Positions 34,618 through 42,363 of a DNA stretch of 64,000 nt are shown here, one piece after another. Origin of the DNA: Alphaproteobacteria bacterium. GTDB lineage: Bacteria; Pseudomonadota; Alphaproteobacteria; Rhizobiales; Xanthobacteraceae. Location of the stretch: the NCBI GenBank assembly GCA_005884685.1, contig VBAH01000028.1, forward strand, positions 1 to 64,000, in the 5' to 3' direction. Below the pieces are notes generated by a model. That model ran no database searches and had not been told where the DNA came from. It worked only from the letters and a program-made list of their open reading frames with translations. Each line of letters opens with the position of its first letter. Within the stretch, counting starts at the first letter, position 1. A program made the translations under genes and the position numbers.

Positions 34618-36048
34618 TCAATCGAGAATGAAGCCGTATTTGCCGCTGTAGCCCGCGGCGGGCGCCGGCTTGCCCGGCGCGCCATAGATGCGGTTGAGGC
34701 GCCCGAGCAGGATCGCGGCAGGATCGGCACTGTCGGCAAAGCCGTCGTCCGGCCGCGACAGGTCCTTCTGCGCAACCGCGCGCGCGATGTAAGGCGTCAC
34801 GATCACCATCAACTCGGTCTGGCGGTTGACGTAGTCGCGGCTCTTGAACAGGGTGCCGAGCACCGGCAGGTTCATCAGACCGGGGAGTCCGCTGATCTGG
34901 TGCTTGGTCTGCTCCTGGATCATGCCGGCGAGCGCGAGCGCGCCGCCGGAGGGAATTTCCACGGTGGTCTCGGCGCGGCGGGTCTTGATCGCCGGAATGG
35001 TCTGCGTCGCCGTGCCCTGCACCAGCTGAATCGAGTTCTCGTTCGAGAGTTCGGAGACTTCGGTCAGCACCTTCAGGCTGATGCGGCCTTCCGAGAGAAC
35101 CACCGGCGTGAAGTTCAGGCCGACGCCGAACTTCTTGAACTGGATGGCAAGCTGACAGGCGCGCGTCGTCGGATCGCAGGTGTAGCCGGCGGGCACCGGA
35201 AACTCGCCGCCCGCGAGGAAGCTCGCGCTCTCGCCGGAGATCGCGGTCAGGTTCGGCTCCGCCAGCGTGCGGATCACGCCGGCGCGCTCCATCGCGCGCA
35301 GCGTCGCGGAAATCGTCTTGAACGTACCGGTTGCGCCGTTGCCTTCGACCAGCGGCTGGCCGAGCGCGGTGAACGGGTTGGCGTTGTTGAAGTTGATGAC
35401 CGCGCTGCCGTAGCTCAGGCTGCCGTTGAGATCGACACCGAGCTGCTTGATCACGTCGCGCTGAACTTCGGCGACCGTCACCTTGAGCATCACCTGGTCG
35501 CGGCCACGCACATTGAGATTGTTGACCACCTTGTCGGCGCTGCCGACCAGCTTGACCGCGACGTCGTTCGCCTGCGCCAGCTCGGCCGCGTTCGCGACCG
35601 AGCCCGACAGCATCACGCCCTCGCCGACGCCGTCGACGCGCACGTCCGCGTGCGGCAGGAGCTTCTGCAGCATCGCGCGGATGCCGTTGAGGTCGCGCGT
35701 CACCGCGACATCGAAGCCGGCGATCTGGCGCCCTTCGGCATCGAAGAAATAGATGTTGGTCTGGCCGACCGCGACGCCGATCAGGTAGGCGCGGCGGGTC
35801 GAGCGCACCACCGCGTTGGCGAATTTCGGCTCCGCGACCAGCACATCCTTGATGTCGCGCGGCAGGTCGATCACCACCGACTTGCCGATGCCGAGCTGCA
35901 CGAAGCGCGAGGAGGAATCCGAACCGACCACCTGGATCGATCCGCTCTGCGCGGGCACGCCGACCGGCTCGGCCGCGAATGCCGCGGCGAAGGAGGCCGC
36001 GAGCACCGCCGCCCCGAGCGCTGCTCGTGTCAAGTTACGCGTCGACAT
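34618..36048 (-). CDS. cpaC: Tad pilus secretin CpaC/RcpA
   Basis: Outer-membrane channel of the Flp pilus, 476 residues with a signal peptide cut after AFA. It has an N-terminal pilus-specific domain (VVIDLPRDIKDVLVAEP), a BON-like domain around 130-200, and the C-terminal secretin domain (SASFLAGGEFPVP, then VPSG-like IPSGGALALAGMIQE). It is between cpaB and cpaD in the usual order. Confidence 0.94.
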   Translation of the reverse strand: MSTRNLTRAALGAAVLAASFAAAFAAEPVGVPAQSGSIQVVGSDSSSRFVQLGIGKSVVIDLPRDIKDVLVAEPKFANAVVRSTRRAYLIGVAVGQTNIYFFDAEGRQIAGFDVAVTRDLNGIRAMLQKLLPHADVRVDGVGEGVMLSGSVANAAELAQANDVAVKLVGSADKVVNNLNVRGRDQVMLKVTVAEVQRDVIKQLGVDLNGSLSYGSAVINFNNANPFTALGQPLVEGNGATGTFKTISATLRAMERAGVIRTLAEPNLTAISGESASFLAGGEFPVPAGYTCDPTTRACQLAIQFKKFGVGLNFTPVVLSEGRISLKVLTEVSELSNENSIQLVQGTATQTIPAIKTRRAETTVEIPSGGALALAGMIQEQTKHQISGLPGLMNLPVLGTLFKSRDYVNRQTELMVIVTPYIARAVAQKDLSRPDDGFADSADPAAILLGRLNRIYGAPGKPAPAAGYSGKYGFILD

Positions 36049-36070
36049 GATACTCGTCCCCTACCCCAAC

Positions 36071-36868
36071 TCACTTCGACGTGGACATGGTGCTGATGCC
36101 GAAGCGCACCGTGTTGATTCCGGCGCGCTTGTTCGCGGCACCGTCATCCGGAAGCGTGGTTTCGCCGGCGTCCGCGAGGCTGCGCAGCGCAAGCGACAGC
36201 GTGCCGAGCTGACGCGACAGCGCGAGTGTTTCGGACTGGCGCGGCGTGAGCTCGAGCGTCGCGGTCTTGCCGATCACCACCTTCTGCCCGTCCTTCTCGC
36301 CCAGCGTCTGGTCGATCGCGAGGATGCGAATGTTGGACAAGATCGTCTCGGAGATGTGCGATTCGGCGGCGCCGGATTTCTCGGCTTCGCGATCGCGCTT
36401 GGACAGGATCACGTCGACGCGGTCATTCGGCAGGATGAAGCCGCCGGCGCCGGTCTCCGGCGAAATCTCGGTCGAGATCGCGCGCATCCCCTTGTCGAGC
36501 ACGGCGGCCATGTAGCCCGAGCCGTTCGCCTTGATCAGCTTCGCATCGCGGATCGGCTCGCCGGCAACGAAGGGAGCGCGCGCAATCGCCCCGGAGAGTT
36601 GCTCGATCGCGTTCGGCTTGTCGGACCGGCGCACGAAGGCGGGACTTGCCGCCTGTGTCGGCCACTGCTGCCACTGCATATCCTGCGCCGAAACGGCCTG
36701 ACCGAGCGCGATGTCGCCGCGCGCCACCAGGATGTCGACGGTATCCATCTTGACGACTTCGACCGGTGCCGCAGGCGGCGGTTCATCGCCGCCGCGTCCG
36801 GCGAGCAAGGCGGCAACACCACCGGCCGCGACCGCAACCACAAGAACAACGAGACGCGCGGCTTTCAT
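36071..36868 (-). CDS. cpaB: Tad pilus assembly protein CpaB
   Basis: A 265-residue protein with one N-terminal membrane segment (ARLVVLVVAVAAGGVAALLA) and a SAF domain (VDILVARGDIALGQAVSAQDM) followed by the family part (GFILPNDRVDVILS). It is periplasmic and assists the secretin. ATG 36866-36868 is preferred; an ATG 19 codons earlier gives an unnatural extension. A TTAACCAT octamer lies about 75 bases upstream. Confidence 0.92.
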   Translation of the reverse strand: MKAARLVVLVVAVAAGGVAALLAGRGGDEPPPAAPVEVVKMDTVDILVARGDIALGQAVSAQDMQWQQWPTQAASPAFVRRSDKPNAIEQLSGAIARAPFVAGEPIRDAKLIKANGSGYMAAVLDKGMRAISTEISPETGAGGFILPNDRVDVILSKRDREAEKSGAAESHISETILSNIRILAIDQTLGEKDGQKVVIGKTATLELTPRQSETLALSRQLGTLSLALRSLADAGETTLPDDGAANKRAGINTVRFGISTMSTSK

Positions 36869-36942
36869 ACGCTGGACTTTCCACAATGACGCTGTGGCCG
36901 AAGGGGGCCGACAACCGGATTTCACCAGTGAAACGTCAATCC

Positions 36943-36950
36943 ATGGTTAA
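36943..36950 (-). promoter_or_regulatory. CtrA half-site TTAACCAT upstream of cpaB
   Basis: The minus strand reads TTAACCAT here, the known alternative CtrA motif, 75 bases before the cpaB start. A TTAACC on the plus strand at 36971-36976 and a TTAAC at 37050-37054 are nearby. The gap 36869-37081 probably contains the promoter of the cpaB-tadC operon. Binding is inferred. Confidence 0.4.
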
Positions 36951-37081
36951 TGGCGCGTATCCAATTTGAGTTAACCGAATATTGCGCGGAGTTTTGCACG
37001 CGAATGCGCTGCGCAAGCACGCGCAACCGCGCGCGCGCACGCGAAGGAATTGTTAACGACGGGAAAAGAGGGAAGCGCCGG

Positions 37082-37588
37082 CTAGATGCCGAGCGATTTC
37101 ATGAATGGCGTATCGGAATAGACCCACAGCGCCGCGATCGCGAGCGCAATGCCGTAGGGCACGCCCGCGTCCATGCGGTGCAGGCGCTTTGCCCATTCCT
37201 GATCGGCGAGCAGGGCAGGGAGCGGCATCAGGCGGAAGCGCATGATCAGCAGCGTCAATACGCCGCCGAGCAGCGACGCGATGGTGAGATAATTGAGCAG
37301 CTGGTCGAAGCCGAGCCACAGCGCGGTCGCGGCCGCGAGCTTGGCGTCGCCGCCGCCGATCCAGCCCTGGGCAAAGAACGTGAAGGTCACCACCAGCACG
37401 ACAAGCCCGGCGCCGACATGCATGCCGATGTCGGCGAGCGGCATGCCGGACCAGACCGCCAGCGCGAAGAAGCTTCCAACCAGAATCAGCGAGACCCGGT
37501 TGGAGATCGTCATGGTGAGCAGGTCGCTCGAGGCCGCAAAGGCCATCAGCGCCGGAAACAGCAGCAACCTGATTGCATCAGCCACCAT
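37082..37588 (-). CDS. cpaA: Prepilin peptidase CpaA/TadV (A24 family)
   Basis: Aspartic membrane peptidase that cleaves Flp prepilins and the TadE/G-like pseudopilins. The 168 residues have six hydrophobic segments; the two catalytic [13 protein letters not shown] D22 (ASSDLLT) and D81 in the GGGDAK motif. ATG 37586-37588 is preferred; GTG two codons earlier is possible. The gene follows the pilin genes on the same strand after about 140 bases that hold two hairpins, which should reduce read-through from the highly expressed pilins. Confidence 0.92.
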   Translation of the reverse strand: MVADAIRLLLFPALMAFAASSDLLTMTISNRVSLILVGSFFALAVWSGMPLADIGMHVGAGLVVLVVTFTFFAQGWIGGGDAKLAAATALWLGFDQLLNYLTIASLLGGVLTLLIMRFRLMPLPALLADQEWAKRLHRMDAGVPYGIALAIAALWVYSDTPFMKSLGI

Positions 37589-37668
37589 GATCACACCCGC
37601 CAAAGCCTGCGCGTGCCGCGCAGGCATCACGACCCTACCCGGGTGGCGTTGCGGATCGGTTAGCGGCG

Positions 37669-37723
37669 GGCGGCAAAAGCCGCCAAAGGGGACCGCCCCG
37701 GTTCCCCCTGTGCGCGCCTTTGG
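37669..37723 (-). terminator. Hairpins between the second Flp pilin and cpaA
   Basis: A 7-bp arm pair (37683-37689 with 37717-37723) enclosing GC-rich pairing, followed on the minus strand by a 6-bp stem with a four-base loop (37669-37674 with 37679-37684). No long U-run follows, so partial termination or 3'-end protection of pilin mRNA is more likely than complete termination. Confidence 0.4.
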
Positions 37724-37726
37724 GCC

Positions 37727-37888
37727 TTAGTTGATGGCGGTGCTGACGTTCGAGAACACGTTGCTCAGCTTGGTGCCGAGGCCCTGGACGACCACGATGA
37801 TCGCGACCGAGATGCCGGCGGCAATCAAGCCGTATTCGATGGCGGTGGCGCCGGATTCATCGCGCAGGAAAGACTTGAGGACGGCCAT
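37727..37888 (-). CDS. Flp family type IVb pilin, second copy
   Basis: A 53-residue prepilin: short basic leader (KSFLRDESG), cleavage after G13, then ATAIEYGLIAAGISVAII with Glu at +5 and the adjacent Tyr, followed by VVVQGLGTKLSNVFSNV. GGGAG lies upstream of ATG 37886-37888. It is a paralogue of the pilin at 38100-38261 (almost identical through residue 38, different at the C-terminus). It would be the structural subunit or an alternative subunit of the Tad pilus. Confidence 0.93.
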   Translation of the reverse strand: MAVLKSFLRDESGATAIEYGLIAAGISVAIIVVVQGLGTKLSNVFSNVSTAIN

Positions 37889-38045
37889 GACGCTGATCTC
37901 CCGAAGTTTCGTTGATGTGTTGCCCAGCCGTGCGCTGGGCGTTTCAGGAGATACAAGAGAGGTCATAAGCCAAGGTAATTTTGGCCCGGTAATCTAGCCC
38001 GCTGTTTTCAATAAAGGTCTAAGTATTACTGGCCCCCGGAAACGA

Positions 38046-38074
38046 AAAGGCTCCGGCAAGCTGCCGGAGCCTTT
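38046..38074 (-). terminator. Intrinsic terminator after the first Flp pilin
   Basis: A perfect 13-bp stem (38046-38058 with 38062-38074) with a three-base loop, followed on the minus strand by TTTTCG. It lies 26 bases after the pilin stop and should end most transcripts, keeping the pilin mRNA short and abundant. Confidence 0.8.
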
Positions 38075-38099
38075 CTGATTTCGCTCGCTGGCGCGAGAG

Positions 38100-38261
38100 T
38101 TAGTTCAGCTTGCTGGTGATGTTGCTGAACGTGGTGTTGAGCTTGGTGCCGAGGCCCTGCACGACGGTGATGATCGCGACAGAGATGCCGGCGGCAATCA
38201 GGCCGTATTCGATCGCCGTCGCGCCCGACTCGTCCTTGGCAAAACGCTTGAGGGTCTTCAT
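38100..38261 (-). CDS. pilA: Flp family type IVb pilin, first copy
   Basis: A 53-residue prepilin with leader KTLKRFAKDESG, cleavage after G13 and mature start ATAIEYGLIAAGI (Glu at +5). AAGGAG lies seven bases before the ATG at 38259-38261. It is first after the promoter region with the cluster of TTAAC motifs and has its own strong terminator, so it is probably the major pilin. Confidence 0.94.
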   Translation of the reverse strand: MKTLKRFAKDESGATAIEYGLIAAGISVAIITVVQGLGTKLNTTFSNITSKLN

Positions 38262-38346
38262 GGGTAGGCTCCTTTGGGTCCACACGTGGCTGTCTGAGCA
38301 CTTTCCGCCCGGGCTCGTTCTCCGGCCCGATGCGATGGTGTGGACG

Positions 38347-38424
38347 TTAACAGCGAGCAATTGCGACAACGTTAATCCGCAACAGGAAAATTGCAGTCAT
38401 AATCGAGGTTAAGGACGTGGTTAA
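38347..38424 (-). promoter_or_regulatory. Cluster of four TTAAC half-sites upstream of the pilins
   Basis: On the minus strand TTAACG occurs at 38345-38350 and 38370-38375 and TTAACC at 38407-38412 and 38419-38424. The last two form TTAA-N8-TTAA, one base longer than the CtrA consensus. The gap 38262-38713 otherwise contains no gene; it must hold the divergent promoters of pilA and of the plus-strand gene at 38714, and a small hairpin GGGGA-N10-TCCCC near 38501-38520. Confidence 0.4.
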
Positions 38425-38713
38425 CATCGTGTTGCTGTGATATTCTAAAGTACAGTTCGCTTCGAATGTTTCAATGTCGGCTGTGAATATTTCAGGGGAC
38501 TTAGGTATATCCCCGAGTTATTCATGCTTCGAGATGGTCATACTGCGCCGACGGGCGGAGGCGATACGAAGGACTTCCTCGGATAGCCCGGGGGCAAACG
38601 CCATGAACACGCTGCATTTGCACTTCATTCACCAATTTGAAGTCAAATCTGCGCTGGCGGGCTGCGTCGATGTGCTGACCCGGCGCGAGATTAAGAGTTC
38701 CGGAGACGCTGTG

Positions 38714-39217
38714 ATGATGGCGAGCCGCCCCCCTACCAGGATCGCCCGACTTGGCGCTGCGGTGCTTCTGGCCGCTGCCATGCTCCTGCTGCCCCGCCCG
38801 GGGTTGGCGCGGGACACGCTCGAGGTCGCGCTCGACCAGGCAACCCTGATGAAGCTGCCCGAGAAGGTCTCGACCATCGTGGTGGGCAATCCGCTGATCG
38901 CGGACATCGCGGTGCAGTCCGGCGGGCTGATCGTGGTGACCGGCAAGGGCTTCGGCACCACCAACCTGATTGCCCTCGATCGCGCCGGCGCCGTCCTGCT
39001 GGAGCGCTCGATCGTGGTGCGCGGCCCGAGCGGGCCGACCGTGCAAGTCTATCGCGGCGTCAACCGCGAGACCTATAGCTGCACGCCGGATTGCGAGCGC
39101 CGCATCACGCTCGGCGATTCCGCCGACTACTTCACCGCCACTATCACGCAGTCCGATGCGCGCAACGGCGCGGCGAGCAGCAGCGGCTCGGCGGCGACCA
39201 AAGCGCCGGCGCGCTGA
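38714..39217 (+). CDS. Pilus assembly protein with CpaC-type N-terminal domain
   Basis: A 167-residue secreted protein with a signal peptide (AAVLLAAAMLLLPRPGLA) and the domain found at the N-terminus of Tad and type II/III secretins (LPEKVSTIVVGNPLIADIAV, then GFGTTNLIALD). It has no secretin pore domain and ends in a Ser/Ala-rich tail; two cysteines (CTPDC) follow the domain. GGAG lies seven bases before ATG 38714; an in-frame ATG at 38603 would hide the signal peptide. It is probably an accessory of the Tad outer-membrane complex. Confidence 0.85.
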   Translation: MMASRPPTRIARLGAAVLLAAAMLLLPRPGLARDTLEVALDQATLMKLPEKVSTIVVGNPLIADIAVQSGGLIVVTGKGFGTTNLIALDRAGAVLLERSIVVRGPSGPTVQVYRGVNRETYSCTPDCERRITLGDSADYFTATITQSDARNGAASSSGSAATKAPAR

Positions 39218-39421
39218 GCGCCGGCTCTGGCCGCGTCGCCTCGAGGCGGCTACATGCGCGCGCATGCGCGCCATGGTTAGCAGAGCATGAACGCGCGGAC
39301 CAAATTTCTCATCAATCGCCGCAACAATTCGACAACACGATTTTGCTAACTCTCAACCGGATCGGATGTATCGCTTGATCAGCGGCGCCGCCCGGCGCCA
39401 AACGATCCGGAGAGTAGCGTG

Positions 39422-40006
39422 ATGATCGAGGCAATCCGGACTGCGCTCCCCGTCGGAACAAAACGGCTGGGGCGTGCCAGAATAATGAATTGGCGCATCG
39501 TGCGCCGCTTCGCGCGCGGCGAAGATGGAGCCGCCGCGGTCGAGTTCGCGATGGTCGCCGCGCCATTCCTGGCGCTGATGTTCGCCATCATGGAAACCGC
39601 ACTGGTGTTCTTCGCGAGCCAGACGCTCGAGACGGCGGTCGCCGATTCGGCGCGCCTGATCATGACCGGCCAGGCGCAAACCCAGAGCTACGACGCTGCC
39701 GCGTTCAAGTCCGCGGTATGCGCGAAAATCAGCGGCCTGTTCGACTGTTCCGGCGGCCTGAAGATCGACGTGAAGACCTACACGTCGTTCGGATCGGTCG
39801 ACAATTCCAAGCCGCTCGATGCCAACGGCAACCTGAAAACCAACTTCGGCTACACCCCGGGTGGACCGGGCGACATCGTCGTGGTGCGCCTGATGTACCA
39901 GTGGCCGGTCTATGCCTCGCTGCTCGGCTTCAATCTCGGCGACATGGCGGGCAACAAGCGCCTGATCATGGCGACCGCCGCATTCCGCAACGAGCCCTAC
40001 CAATGA
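39422..40006 (+). CDS. tadE: TadE-like pseudopilin
   Basis: A 194-residue protein with a TadE signature: basic leader, G then AAAVEF at the cleavage site (Glu at +5), a hydrophobic helix and a periplasmic C-terminal domain. It would be processed by CpaA and act in pilus assembly. The ATG at 39422 has GGAG nine bases upstream; ATG 39485 gives a shorter leader more usual for the family but has no ribosome-binding site. Its stop overlaps an ATG of the next gene. Confidence 0.88.
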   Translation: MIEAIRTALPVGTKRLGRARIMNWRIVRRFARGEDGAAAVEFAMVAAPFLALMFAIMETALVFFASQTLETAVADSARLIMTGQAQTQSYDAAAFKSAVCAKISGLFDCSGGLKIDVKTYTSFGSVDNSKPLDANGNLKTNFGYTPGGPGDIVVVRLMYQWPVYASLLGFNLGDMAGNKRLIMATAAFRNEPYQ

Positions 40007-40017
40007 GAGGCCGTGAC

Positions 40018-40578
40018 ATGAGGTTCGCCCGTCTGGCTGCACGTGCGCGCCGGCCGCTGCGCCGTTTCCTGCGCGACAAGCGCGGGGTCTCGGCGGTCGA
40101 ATTCGCGATGCTGCTGCCGTTGATGATCACGCTCTATCTCGGCGGCGTCGAGGTCTCGTCGGCGATCGCGGTCGATCGCAAGGTGACGCAGGTCGCGCGC
40201 ACGCTGGGCGATCTGGTCTCGCAATCGACCAGCCTCAATGCGACCGACATGAGCAACATCCTCAACGCGGCGAGCTCGGTGGTGCAGCCTTATTCGCCGT
40301 CGCTGATCCAGGTCACGGTGTCGCGCGTCGACGTCGACGCCAACAAGATCGCGAAAGTCGTCTGGAGCAAGACGCTCAACGGCACCGCGCGCCCGCCGAA
40401 TTCCCTCGTCACCTTGGACGATGCGCTCAAGACGGCCAACACGTCCTTGATCTGGGCCGAGACGCAATACGCCTACACGCCGACCATCGGCTACGTCATC
40501 ACCGGCACGATGACGTTGAGGGACCAGATCTACATGCGGCCGCGCCTGTCCGATACGGTGGCGTGCAACGCGTGTTGA
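40018..40578 (+). CDS. TadE/TadG-like pseudopilin
   Basis: A 186-residue protein: leader RPLRRFLRDKRG, then VSAVEFAMLLPLMITLYLGG (Glu at +5) and a periplasmic domain ending with two cysteines (ACNAC). AGAGG lies seven bases before ATG 40018; the in-frame ATG at 40003 that overlaps the tadE stop is an alternative. It pairs with TadE as minor pseudopilins. It lacks the large von Willebrand domain of full TadG. Confidence 0.88.
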   Translation: MRFARLAARARRPLRRFLRDKRGVSAVEFAMLLPLMITLYLGGVEVSSAIAVDRKVTQVARTLGDLVSQSTSLNATDMSNILNAASSVVQPYSPSLIQVTVSRVDVDANKIAKVVWSKTLNGTARPPNSLVTLDDALKTANTSLIWAETQYAYTPTIGYVITGTMTLRDQIYMRPRLSDTVACNAC

Positions 40579-40647
40579 GCAATGCCAGGCCGCGCACCTG
40601 ATGCGGCGCGGGCAGCTGCGTTCGGATAACGTCCCGCCCCGCAAAGA

Positions 40648-41100
40648 TCAGGCGATCGGCAGCACCGTCGTCTGCTTGATCCGCTCCATCGCGAAGCGCG
40701 ACGTGACGTTCTTCAGCGGGATTGCGGCGATCAGCCGCTTATAGAACGCGTCGTAGTCCTGGATGCTCGCGCAGGCGACGCGCAGCATGTAATCGACATC
40801 GCCGGCCATCCGATAGAATTCCAGCACCTCGGGCATCGCACGCACCGCATCGGCGAACCGCGACAACCACTCCTCCGAGTGATCGCCGGTCTCGATCGCG
40901 ACGAACACCGAGACGCCGAGCCCGACCTTGTCGGGGTCGACCACCGCGACGCGCCGCTGGATCACGCCCTCGGCTTCGAGCTTCTGGATGCGCTTCCAGC
41001 AGGGCGTCGACGACAAGCCGACGCGGTTGCCGATTTCCGCGACGGACAGCGACGCGTCGTGCTGCAGTACGCCGAGTATCTTCCGGTCGATGGCATCCAT
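40648..41100 (-). CDS. Lrp/AsnC family transcriptional regulator
   Basis: A 150-residue regulator: N-terminal winged helix (DAIDRKILGVLQHDASLSVAEI, split here by a natural turn, and LSSTPCWKRIQKLE) and the C-terminal RAM ligand domain (GVSVFVAIETGDHSEEW). GAGGA precedes ATG 41098-41100. It is divergent from the rhodanese/YeeE module, and two identical-type motifs in the gap are candidate operators, so it probably controls that module and itself, responding to an amino acid, perhaps cysteine, which is inference. Confidence 0.92.
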   Translation of the reverse strand: MDAIDRKILGVLQHDASLSVAEIGNRVGLSSTPCWKRIQKLEAEGVIQRRVAVVDPDKVGLGVSVFVAIETGDHSEEWLSRFADAVRAMPEVLEFYRMAGDVDYMLRVACASIQDYDAFYKRLIAAIPLKNVTSRFAMERIKQTTVLPIA

Positions 41101-41150
41101 GCCAAAATTCCTCAGGAAACGAGATGAAAGTTCCATCATGGCGCACAAAC

Positions 41151-41205
41151 GAGAACAATCTTCTTAGTTGATGCGGGTATCTGTTCTTATAGAGAACAAT
41201 ATTCT
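41151..41205. promoter_or_regulatory. Two Lrp-type operator candidates 41 bp apart
   Basis: AGAA-N5-TTCT palindromes occur at 41152-41164 and 41193-41205, both within the context GAGAACAAT; the offset is exactly 41 bases, close to four helical turns. A further 6-bp palindrome, TGTTCT-N5-AGAACA (41182-41198), overlaps the second. They occupy the gap between the divergent lrp-like and rhodanese genes. Confidence 0.55.
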
Positions 41206-41236
41206 ATTTCAAGGGTGAGATCGCCCGAGGTCCCCC

Positions 41237-42226
41237 ATGTCCATTCCCACAGCTTTTCGAGCCGCTTTCGGTTTCCTGCGCCCGCTCCTCGTCGCCGCGC
41301 TGGCCTCGCTCGCCCTCGCGGGTGCGGCCCGGGCCGAGAGCGTGACGCCGCTGGTCCCGGTCGGCTGGCTCAAGCAGCACCTGAACGATCCGCAGGTGCT
41401 CGTCCTCGACATCCGCTCCGCCATCGATGGCGGCGGCGCCGAGGCCTATCAGAACGGGCACATCCCGGGCGCGATCCACAGTGACTACGACAAGGCGGGC
41501 TGGCGCGTCACCCGCGGCGGCGTGCCGTTCATGCTGCCGACCTTGGCGGAGCTGGAGAAGCTCATCGGCGAGCTCGGCATCGACGAGGATAGCCACGTGG
41601 TCGTCGTGCCGGCCGGCGTGCACTACACCGACTTCGGCTCCGCGGCGCGCACCTACTGGACCTTGAAGGTCGCGGGGGTGTCGAAAGTGTCCATTCTCGA
41701 TGGCGGCTACGCCGCGTGGGCGGCCGCGCACAATGCGACGGAGACCGGCGCGAGCAAACCGTCGCCGAAGATCTTCAGCGCCACGCCGAACAAGGCGCTG
41801 CTCGCCGAGCGCGCCGACGTGCAGATGATCGAGCAATCCGGCGGCGCGACCTTGATCGACGCGCGCCCGGCGTCGTTCTTCTCCGGCAAGCAGAAGGCGC
41901 CGGCGGTGCAGGCCTATGGGCACATTCCGGGCGCCGTGAACGTCGACAGTGCCACGTTCTATGACGACAAGGCGAACCGGCTGAAGCCGCAGGCCGAGCT
42001 TGCCTCGATCGCAGCGACACTGCCCGCGGGTCCGGCGGTCACCTACTGCAACACCGGACATTGGGCGGCGACCGACTGGTTCGTGCTCTCCGAGCTGCTC
42101 GGCCGCAAGGACGTGCGGCTCTATTACGGCTCGATGATCGAGTGGGCGTCCGATGCGAGCCGTCCGCTCGCGTCGGCGCGCACCAAGTGGGATGACCTGA
42201 AGAAGACGCTCGGCTTCGGGTCGTAA
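41237..42226 (+). CDS. Secreted tandem-rhodanese sulfurtransferase
   Basis: A 329-residue protein with a signal peptide (LLVAALASLALAGAARA) and two rhodanese domains: an inactive-type N-terminal one (VLVLDIRSAID, GHIPGAIHSDYDKAGW) and a catalytic C-terminal one (LIDARPASFF, GHIPGAVNVDS) whose nucleophile is the cysteine of TYCNTGHWA. It should transfer sulfane sulfur from thiosulfate in the periplasm. It is followed by a YeeE/YedE transporter and a Cys-rich peptide gene, making a sulfur-uptake unit. Confidence 0.92.
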   Translation: MSIPTAFRAAFGFLRPLLVAALASLALAGAARAESVTPLVPVGWLKQHLNDPQVLVLDIRSAIDGGGAEAYQNGHIPGAIHSDYDKAGWRVTRGGVPFMLPTLAELEKLIGELGIDEDSHVVVVPAGVHYTDFGSAARTYWTLKVAGVSKVSILDGGYAAWAAAHNATETGASKPSPKIFSATPNKALLAERADVQMIEQSGGATLIDARPASFFSGKQKAPAVQAYGHIPGAVNVDSATFYDDKANRLKPQAELASIAATLPAGPAVTYCNTGHWAATDWFVLSELLGRKDVRLYYGSMIEWASDASRPLASARTKWDDLKKTLGFGS

Positions 42227-42234
42227 ATTCTATC

Positions 42235-42345
42235 CCCGCTCGTCCCCGCACTCGGGTCCAGCCTTCGGCTGGCCCGAGCACAGGCTCCAGCGGGGACCCG
42301 GTTCTTGGCCCTGGATTCCCCGCTTGCGCGGGAATGAGCGGAGCG
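42235..42345. repeat. Dispersed palindromic repeat, family B, extended copy
   Basis: Starts CCCCGCTCGTCCCCG and ends GCGCGGGAATGAGCGGAG, with an extra internal palindrome around GGTCCAGCCTTCGGCTGG. It separates the rhodanese and YeeE genes, so it may tune read-through within the unit. Confidence 0.65.
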
Positions 42346-42363
42346 GGAGGCACGCAACACATC

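Noticed and set aside
38409-38424. TTAA-N8-TTAA as a full CtrA box
   Set aside because: Spacer is eight, not seven bases; kept only as part of a half-site cluster.
41237-42226. Rhodanese as a cytoplasmic phosphatase-like or CDC25-type protein
   Set aside because: Two rhodanese domains and a signal peptide are evident; no phosphatase-type active-site loop.
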